Notes under the pieces: model-generated
The model's database searches: none
What the model saw: only the letters and a program-made list of their open reading frames with translations
What the model was told of the DNA's origin: nothing
Made by a program: the position numbers and the translations under genes
Shown here: piece by piece, positions 56,847-64,000 of the stretch
Layout of the letters: each line of letters opens with the position of its first letter
How positions within the stretch are numbered: the first letter of the stretch is position 1
From: Pleurostoma richardsiae
Lineage: Eukaryota; Ascomycota; Sordariomycetes; Calosphaeriales; Pleurostomataceae
DNA length: 64,000 nt
Direction: 5' to 3'
NCBI GenBank assembly: GCA_030052745.1
Contig: JANBVO010000002.1
Coordinates: forward strand, 558,001-622,000

Positions 56847-58774
56847 ATGGGGAGCGTCAGAGAACTTCCTGAGGCGATTGACCTCTCGCATCACTTGAAC
56901 ACCAAGAGCAAGTCAAGACACCCCTCGCCGCTCAAGGAAATTATAAAGTATATGGGAGTTGATGGCATGATCAGCCTGGCTGGCGGCAAGTTACACTCCC
57001 TCTATCACCGGCATAGCTGAATTCAAGCGGTACCAGACTGACCTTTGCCCTTAGGTCTTCCTCATCCGTCCTTGTTCCCACTGCAATCTGTCAACGTCGC
57101 GTGTCTGGCGCCATCTGCTGCCATATCCAGCGATGGATCCGCGAACAAGTCCAGCGAGGATATCATAAAACTCTCACTCGGCCGCAATGACTCCCCCGGC
57201 GACCTTGATCTTACCCCATTTCTCCAGTACGGTAAGTCATGATTGAGCGTGCACAAGATGGTCGGATCCTGATGTGTTACATCGAAGGCTCCGGGGCTGG
57301 AAACGCTCAGCTCCTTACGCTCGCTCGGGAGCTGACCGACCGCGTCCACTCGCCTCTCTATCAGTACGACTGTTTGCTGCACCCGGGAAACACCAATGCC
57401 TGGGCCAAAGTGGTCGATCTTCTTTGCGAGAAAGATGACTATATCTTCGTGGAAGAGTTCACCTACCCTTCTGCTCAGGCTTTCTGGATTCCCCTTGGGA
57501 TCAGGGCTGTTCCTATAGGTGCGGATGCGGAAGGCATGAGCGCCGAGCTGCTCGAGAAGGTTCTGGAGGGATGGGAAACAAGTCATACCAATAGCAGACG
57601 CCCTAGAGTGTAACTGCAACCTCTGAAACTGGTCATGATTACCCAAGCTTGAAAGACTGACGGGTGGCAGCCTGTACCTCGTCTCCGTTGGGTCCAACCC
57701 AACTGGTCTGTCAATCAGCGCCCAGCGACGCAAAGAGATCTACGACGTTTGTGTTAAATATGGTAAAGTTAAGCCTCATCAAGTCTCGAACCGAATGCTA
57801 ACAAGAAACGAGACATCATCATTGCGGAGGATGATCCCTATTACTTCCTCCAGTATCCTCACTACCAACCTTCCGAGGATGCCGTAGTGCCACAGGAATC
57901 AGAGGCCTTCTCTGCATCCGAGTTTCTCTCCTCGCTGACGCCATCATTTCTATCCCTGGACTATCAAGGTCGCGTGATCCGTCTCGAGTCTTTCTCAAAG
58001 ACCCTGTTTCCCGGTCTTCGACTGGGTTACTTCATTGCCAACCCAGTCTTCACCGAGCGACTTCTTCGTGCCACAGAAGTCGAAACACAGGACCCCGCAG
58101 GTTTGAGTCAGGCGTTGGTTATTGCTTTGCTACGTCGCTGGGGCATTGATGGTTACTTGAGGTGGATGCAGAGTTTGAGGTTCCAGTATCAGACGAGAAG
58201 AGACTGGCTAGTTGGAAGCATCGCCAAGAACTTTACCCTGGTTGAGGCCGGAAAGTCTCCTATTCCCACTGCCCAAGGCCTGGTAGCATGCCTGAAGGGA
58301 GAGAGCGGCGAACTGAAGCCTATCTTCAGCTTCGTTGATCCTACTGCAGGGATGTTTCTCTGGACGAAGTTCTACTTCAGTGGCGTCAAACGCTTTGGTG
58401 AAGTTGCTGCTACGGAGACAAGTGATCCTGAGCAGGCTTTCGCGGATGAGTTATGGGCGGCTTGGGCTAAGCAATCGGTGAGATCTTCCTATGCCTAGAC
58501 CGTCGCGACTGTTCACTGACCTTCATCCAGGTCCTTCTTACTCCGGGCTCGTACTATCATCCTTGGCAAGGACCCGACATGGTGACGTCGAAGGCTCGTG
58601 GAGCAGAACCACAGACTGCCCATTTCCGTCTGTCATTTGCCACTCCAACGGTACGTTGATAACTCACACGTTTCATCTCACTGTAGCTTCGCGAGTACTA
58701 AGATTGCACAGAAAGTACAACTCGAACAAGGTGTCGATAGACTTCTTGCCGTCGTGCAGAAATACTGGGCTTGA
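56847..58774 (+). CDS. Class I/II PLP aminotransferase, aromatic (Aro8-like) type
   Basis: Seven exons, 56847-56985, 57055-57231, 57288-57609, 57671-57762, 57813-58477, 58531-58650 and 58712-58774, encode about 525 residues from ATG 56847 (MGSVRELPEAIDLSHHL). The fold-type-I layout is clear: GMISLAGGLPHPSLFPL, GSGAGNAQLLTLARELT, LLHPGNTNAWAKVVDLL, EEFTYPSAQ, VSVGSNPTGLSISAQRR, IIIAEDDPYYFLQYP, and the PLP-lysine motif ESFSKTLFPGLRLGY. The C-terminal part has LLTPGSYYHPWQG and FRLSFATPT. Aro8-type enzymes transaminate aromatic amino acids, kynurenine, aminoadipate or leucine with 2-oxoglutarate. Intron 1 has a GC donor (GCAAGT) instead of GT; only this join restores LAGGLPHP. The permease is divergent and the amidohydrolase is 194 bases downstream, convergent. 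Confidence 0.92.
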
Positions 58775-58968
58775 GGCGGACTGGCCGGCATAGCAAAAGA
58801 TCTCGAATCACTTTGAGAACGAACTGTAAGCTACTTAATCTTTCCAGTGAAATTCTGATTAGACCAAGAAGCCATTACGATGTGCACAGAAAAATAAAAT
58901 AGATAGCGATAGAGTGAAAAGCTTGCTGTGATTTTGACCGTTGTATGCGCTCTTCTAATAGTACTCTG

Positions 58969-60296
58969 CTAGACTGGTAGACCGGCGCCCTGCCTCAATA
59001 ATTTGAAGGTCAAGTCTGCCTGCTCCTTGATATTTCCAAGGGGCTCGATCGGCGTGAGCTTGTGCTCTCGCCCAAGGGCCATAACGAACCGCGGTTGCAA
59101 GTAATTCGCAATGTCCTCCAACGGATTCCCAGCGAAGGCAGCGAGATCAGCAGCCAGACCAGGCTCGAGCCGTCCAGTCTCCTTGCCCAACCCGCAAAGC
59201 TCAGCCGCATCCTCGGTAGCGGCAGCCACGATCTCACGGGGAGTGTAGCCCGCGTCAGCGAGAACGGTCAAGCCGTCCGCGTACCGCTCGAAGCGGCACA
59301 GGCCGATGCCAGCATCGGTTCCAGCGACAAGTCGAACGCCTGCGGCGCGCATCTTCCTCAGGTTGTCCACGATGGCGTCGCGAGAGTCCCAGGGGCAGAA
59401 ATAGCATTGTGAAATGCAGGCTGTGTTCATGGTCGGGCAGACGGCAATGTTCTTGTCGACGAGCTTCTGGGCCACGACAGGATCGAATACGGCCTTCCCG
59501 TCTGGGTTGATCCAGGCACAGTGTTCGATGCTGTCGAAGTTGGCGTCGGCGGCCCTGTCAATGCCCTGCGTCCCGGTGGCATGTGTAGTCACGGGCAGTC
59601 CAAACTTTAACGCCTCATCCTTGATCGCGGACATCTCTTCCGGCGTGAATCGAGCTTGGCTCGGATGCGACCCGGCTGTCATGAAGCCGCCGGTTGACAT
59701 GACTTTGATCAGGTTCGCACCCTCGGAGGCACGCTTCCGCACCTCGGCACGCACGCCTTCGACACCTTCGCAGACGCCACCCATCGCGGCACAGTGGCCG
59801 CCTGGAACAGTAAGGGGCGCATTGGCGCACTGGACACGAGGGCCGGGGATCTCTCCCTTGGCTATCTTCTCCCTCGTCACAATTGCGTTCATGCGCTTGG
59901 CGCCCAGGTCGCGGGCCGTAGTGACGCCAGCATCGAGGAGCTTTGAGGCGTGCTTGGCCATCAGAGCGAGGATATCCTCGTCACTGAGGTCAGTGTGGAC
60001 GCTCGTCGCAATCCCCGATGGGTCTTGCTGGAGATGCATCTACAAGTAACTCAGTCAATTCTGATACGGAGCTCATGACGTTAAAGGGCAGGAGATGTTA
60101 CATGACAGTCAAACAGCCCGGGCATCAAAGTCGCGTCTCCCAGCTCCTTGACGGCTGCAGCTCCGTGAGAGTCTTTCAGGTCTGCCCACGCTCCGACCTT
60201 CGTGATTCTGTCGCTATCGACGACAACGACGCCATCTTGAATGAACTCAGCTCTGCTGTTTGGCAGCACTCGTGCTGCACGAATTGCCGTGGACAT
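58969..60296 (-). CDS. Metal-dependent amidohydrolase (imidazolonepropionase-like family)
   Basis: Exons 60102-60296 and 58969-60039 encode about 421 residues from ATG 60296 (MSTAIRAARVLPNSRAEFI). All amidohydrolase metal-site positions are present: the HxH motif (LMPGLFDCHMH, spanning the intron), the carbamylated-lysine candidate in NLIKVMSTGG, histidines in VTTHATG and SIEHCAW, and the aspartate in VAGTDAGIG. The C-terminus closes the small beta domain (GLAADLAAFAGNPLEDI). In this COG1228-like group, enzymes split amide or dipeptide bonds (Xaa-Pro type, N-acyl amino acids, and ochratoxinase-type amidases); true imidazolonepropionase is also a relative. The substrate is unassigned. There is no signal peptide, so it should be cytosolic. 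Confidence 0.9.
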
Positions 60297-61575
60297 GACT
60301 TGAGACTGAAACTGAGGAACAAAAAAAGGATAGTTGATAGCACACTATGGGTTAGACTTACCAAGCCGCGGATGCATGTTTGGGAAGTTCGGGCCTTTCC
60401 CTTTTTACTTGACAGCTATCGAGATCGCCGGACCGGTGTCCCGTTCCACGCCGGCCGGGTCCCGGCCCGGAAAGGGAGCCGGCTTGTCAACAGCTCTACA
60501 TAAATCTGCAGCGCCTCCTGGACACCTAGCCAGCAAATGTCTTGGAATAGCCAACGAATCTATCGTCGATAGAATCGGTTGAAGCAGCCAGCCATTGCCA
60601 TCAATAAGACGGTAAATACTGGTAATACCAGCCCACCTCCCTTGTTATAGAAGCTCAAAGGCATACAAATAGGACTCGGTTCCTTTTCATCGCTCGATCG
60701 GGGAGTGGGCGACAGGGCGTACGCGTCGCCGAAGTCCGAAGCCGGTGCCGGTGCCGAATTTCATTACGTGTCGCGGATGCACCTCGATAGGGCTAACGAA
60801 CAGCATATCACTAGGGAATCGTTAAGGCAGGATTTTGAGCTTCCCGGTCGGCAGAACCCGACACAGAGCTTCGAAGTCGGGCGGTTTCCTGGTAAGCGCC
60901 ACCTCGGAATAGGAGAAGTCAAGAAGCTGCTCCTGTCTATATCGGATTCATCCCCGCCCGTGTGTGCCTAGGTAGGTAGGTACTCAACAGTCGAGGTGGG
61001 ACGTAATTGAGTTTGAGTCAGAAGACTGTTACGAAAACTGACCTGATCAGCTTTCCACTTTCTAAAACCACCTCTTCTATTCCTCCTGAGTTTCAAGCGC
61101 TAATATCGCCCTTCTTCGCTTCTCAAAGCCTCCTGGTCTCTTCATAATTTATCGCTTTCCCTAAGCATCTTCACCAGTCCGCAATATATATTAGCCGCTT
61201 CAGGCGTTGCTGAAACTGCCTGCATATGAGAGTATGTGTCTAGATCACAATTCGCAGGATAGTGAGATGCTACGGCAATACGGGAGACGTGACTCTAATG
61301 CTCTCTCTTCATATACTCCCAAATCTCGGAGCGCATATAACCAAACTATAGACGCCGAGCATAGACGACGAGACAGACCATGACGACAGGACATGTCTTT
61401 CGAGCCCGAAAATTCTTTGTACGCCTAAATGTGTCTGGTTGTCTGTCTTCCTATGTTCGGGCTGTCGTGTCTTCTTGCAAGTTCAGCCTCCGAGGTGAGC
61501 TGCGTGGCATCGTCACAAGAAAAGTGAAGGACCGCAGCCACAGGATACCTGCTTATACCCTCCTGAGCGAGCTTC
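60297..61575. other. Intergenic upstream of the amidohydrolase
   Basis: About 1.3 kb. The part near the amidohydrolase start holds several HGATAR motifs; the rest is the 3' flank of the next minus-strand gene. No coding region was recognised. Confidence 0.4.
60335..60572. promoter_or_regulatory. Four HGATAR motifs upstream of the amidohydrolase
   Basis: TGATAG at 60335-60340 and CGATAG at 60567-60572 on the plus strand. The minus-strand copies are CGATAG at 60416-60421 and 60560-60565. This is denser than expected by chance (roughly one per 340 bases), and fits nitrogen control. Confidence 0.4.
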
Positions 61576-62320
61576 CTACTGTGTTCCCGCGTCTAATATG
61601 CGCTTAACTGCAAGGGTCATTAGCCACATACGAGATGCCGCCGTGGGAAAACTTACACTTTGCTCGGGTCATGGGCTCATGCGCATTCTGGGTGGCTTCC
61701 TTCCAGAGCCGTGCCGCCCAGCATGTCACCAGGAGATCGAGCATCTTCTCCCCCAGCTCCACCTTGACATCCAGCCGGGGGAGCGTCTGCACCCTGCCAT
61801 CATGCCCGCGTTCCAGGCGCCCCTCGACGGCGACCAAGCGCCCTTTCCAGTCCCTCCAGCAGATCTCCGCCCGCCGACGGAAGCGATCGACGAAAGCCTG
61901 CTCGGCGCGGAACGCCCGCGGCGTCACCGTCCACGCAGCGGGGCCCCAGCCGGGGTTCATTAGCACCTCCTTAGCCGTCTTGGAGGTGCGCCCCTGGACC
62001 AGCACGTGCGTGACTCCCGGGAAGAGCCACAGCGGGACGCGGTAGTTCTTGAAGTCGTAGATGTGCTCCGTGCGCGAGCGGATGCGGCGGCCGCCCGGGG
62101 CGACCCTGTAGATGATCTTGGAGACGGTGTAGGCATGGCTGCGGGCCTCGCACGGCGGGCTGTTTAGCTCGTATAGCGCTCGCGACGGTGGCGTGCTGGG
62201 GTAGACGAGGTTGCCGTCGACGACGAAGCTGGGCAGGTCTCTGGTGGCGAGCTGGGCGCGGGGGTCTGACGCGCTGACGGTCTCGTACGATGGCGGGGAA
62301 TGGTTCGCGCCGGAGGCCAT
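61576..62320 (-). CDS. Conserved fungal protein of unknown function
   Basis: Exons 61657-62320 and 61576-61607 encode about 231 residues from ATG 62320 (MASGANHSPPSYETVSASD). An N-terminal PPSYETV motif is followed by FVVDGNLVYPSTPPSRALYELN, a YTVSKIIYRV strand, RTEHIYDFKNYRVPLWLF, and a VPRAF-like and WKGRLVAVEG section. These suggest a compact beta-rich domain with a charged helical tail (RFRRRAEICWRDWKGR). This pattern occurs in many ascomycete proteins of unknown function. The 3' intron has a GTAAGT donor, a GCTAAT branch site and a TTGCAG acceptor; if unspliced, the frame would stop at 61604. I prefer the spliced form, which ends RAKFKRILDAGTQ. Confidence 0.65.
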
Positions 62321-62952
62321 TCCGGACCCGGAGATTGTCTCGCTGCCTAAATCCTCAATCGCGCAAGAGCATGGCCGAGCTCTTTTTCACGATACTCTGC
62401 TAGAGGTGATTTACGCTCATACTAGCAATGCAGAAAGGGACGAGCGAAGTGGAAGTCTGGGGAATGCATAGAGGCGACGTGAGGTTGCATTTCTAGCTGT
62501 GGCCCCGTGAGCTGCGAAGGACGTCTCTGCGGGAATATTCGCCAAGCACGGGACGGCCCGGGTATATCGGCCCCTTCTACACATCATGTCTGACAACATG
62601 ACTAACAACCTCCAAAGACGAGCAAACTGGGCTTGACAGTTGCACTTCGTGGTCCATCTTTCTCTTCGAGATTTCCCGAATGCAAAGAAAGAAAGCTACT
62701 CAAAGTAACATTACTAGAACCAAGATAACTTGCTCCGAATCATCATCCAAAAACCTGCGTGTATCCCCAAGACGGCGCCGGGCTATTTCCTCGAGGCATC
62801 GTCGACTTATACGGGAAGTTCACGATAAAGCGATGTTCATTGTATAATGCTGAGACCACAAGCCTTTTCATAGCTACTGACTAGACTCGTCGGTGACGGT
62901 ACAACGGCGTGTCTCGTGAAGGTGAAGATAGCTCTCCCTCCAAATTAGCCAC
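62321..62952. other. Intergenic before the ankyrin-repeat gene's 3' end
   Basis: About 0.63 kb holding the promoter side of the unknown protein and the 3' flank of the ankyrin gene. Nothing else was seen. Confidence 0.4.
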
Positions 62953-64000
62953 TCAACCGAATCTGGCGCCTCCCCCCCTTCCCCGGCCGATCATGTAGTC
63001 CGGCTGCAATGGCCTCCTGGCCTTTTGCTCCGCCAACTCTCTAGTCCTGTGTATCCTCTCTGCCTCTGCCGACTCGATCTCCGCTGCGGTGTGACCATCT
63101 GCGTCCGTTGACGAGGCATCAGCTCCCGCCGCCAGGAGCAGGCTGCGCATTCGCTTGGCGCGCCTGTCGCCCTCGGGAAAGGGTCTCCATAGCACCTGGT
63201 CCTCAAATTGCCTCTGCCAAAGCGGCCTCCTTGCTGCTGGGTGCAACGCGGTGGAGCCGTCGGCGTTGCGCCTCTTCGGGTCGGCCCCGAGTCGTAGGAA
63301 CAGGTCCACAGCCGTGTCCGACGCGTACCTGGCGGCTATATGAAGCGGAGTGTCACCGCGGTGGTCGACGTAGTCAATATTCAGGTGGCCGGCTTGTGTG
63401 CCAGCCTGCCTCAGGAGGTTGAGAAACTCGTCATCCAAGGCTCGCCTCAAGAGACTCTCCAAGGCGGCGAGCGGGAAATGCGCAAGCATGTGCAAAGTTG
63501 TAGAGCCATCTGAATCCTGCAAGCAGGAATTGGCGCCTTGCTCTAGAAGCAACTTCACGAGACCCATATACTTGTTACGAGCGGCGTAATGCAACGCTGC
63601 CCGGCCATGTCTGTCCTGGCGATCGAGGATAGAACCATGTTGTAGAAGAAACCTCGCCGGCCCCACGGCAGCGTCGCTTGTAGATTCCAGGTCTGCTTGT
63701 AATTCCGTGCTGAGCTCCCACAATGCACGGCCGTATATATTTTTCTCGGGAAAGTTACCTATAGCGACCCAGTGTAGGGGTGACCGCCCATCGGAGTCGA
63801 TCGCATCGACTTCAGCTCCCAAAGCAACAAGGGCGCGAACACCATCTTCGTTCCAGGCTGAGGCGGCGATATGAAGGTTCGTCACCGTCGTGCCCCCTTC
63901 AAGGACCCAACCAGAAGGACGCCAACGGGAGAACTCTGAGCAGTGAAGTCCACGCTCTCCAAGGTCTGCCCCAGTTTCCACCAGCCAGCGGATGACCTCC
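62953..64000 (-). CDS. Ankyrin-repeat protein, 5'-truncated by the window edge
   Basis: The minus-strand frame is open from the window end (RWLVETGADLG) to a stop at 62953, about 349 residues. Ankyrin repeats are visible as TNLHIAASAWNEDGVRALVALGAEVDAID, DGRSPLHWVA, HGRAALHYAARNKYMGLVKLLLEQGAN, DGSTTLHMLA, HRGDTPLHIAARYASDTAVDLFLRLGAD, DGSTALHPAA and MRSLLLAAGADASSTDADGHTA. The tail is RG-rich (GRGRGGGARFG). Ankyrin repeats bind protein partners; many fungal ankyrin proteins carry an N-terminal effector domain (for example F-box, NACHT or HET-like), which would lie outside this window. No function is assigned. Confidence 0.85.
   Translation of the reverse strand, partial: EVIRWLVETGADLGERGLHCSEFSRWRPSGWVLEGGTTVTNLHIAASAWNEDGVRALVALGAEVDAIDSDGRSPLHWVAIGNFPEKNIYGRALWELSTELQADLESTSDAAVGPARFLLQHGSILDRQDRHGRAALHYAARNKYMGLVKLLLEQGANSCLQDSDGSTTLHMLAHFPLAALESLLRRALDDEFLNLLRQAGTQAGHLNIDYVDHRGDTPLHIAARYASDTAVDLFLRLGADPKRRNADGSTALHPAARRPLWQRQFEDQVLWRPFPEGDRRAKRMRSLLLAAGADASSTDADGHTAAEIESAEAERIHRTRELAEQKARRPLQPDYMIGRGRGGGARFG

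Overview
The window is nuclear DNA of a filamentous ascomycete (Pezizomycotina; Sordariomycetes is my best guess). Genes are densely packed on both strands. Introns are short (about 48-110 bases) with GT(A/G)AGT-like donors, CTAAC-type branch sites and CAG/TAG acceptors. The gene content is typically fungal: a FacB-type Zn2Cys6 regulator, a HET-domain gene, an ascomycete laccase, Nem1, Atg2, Pmp3 and a U2 snRNA with a GUAGUA branch-recognition element. No bacterial, viral or intact mobile element was recognised. Exon joins were worked out by hand from splice signals, reading frame and remembered family alignments. No search was run.

Layout. 0.4-8 kb: a small membrane protein whose frame is off by one base, the Nem1 phosphatase, and a decayed HET-domain gene followed by a 25-base T tract. 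8-17 kb: the large autophagy gene atg2 and a GT8 glycosyltransferase. 17-28 kb: a four-exon gene of unknown function (Cys-rich, F-box-like), gpi11, pmp3, a YchF/Obg-type GTPase with a 10-base micro-exon, and a SET-domain methyltransferase. 28-39.4 kb: a long leader region and facB, a membrane-anchored glycerophosphodiesterase (Pgc1-like), rpl22 and a mitochondrial carrier. 39.9-44.5 kb: translin, the U2 snRNA gene and a large membrane protein with a glycosylated ectodomain. 45.7-53.4 kb: a secreted-protein stretch with a type-B carboxylesterase, a laccase and a small secreted protein. 54.6-60.3 kb: a Dal5-type permease, an aromatic-type aminotransferase and an amidohydrolase. 61.5-64 kb: an uncharacterised fungal protein and an ankyrin-repeat protein cut by the window edge.

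Most genes are unlinked housekeeping functions: membrane lipid and GPI synthesis (Nem1, Gpi11, GDPD), autophagy (Atg2), translation (Rpl22, the YGR210C-like GTPase) and splicing (U2). The best candidate for a functional unit is the permease-aminotransferase-amidohydrolase trio. All five catalytic metal-site positions of the amidohydrolase and the PLP lysine of the aminotransferase are present. HGATAR motifs (AreA/NIT2-type nitrogen control) cluster just upstream of the aminotransferase and of the amidohydrolase. I infer a nitrogen-regulated scavenging module: import of an amide-linked amino compound, hydrolysis, then transamination. The substrate is unknown.
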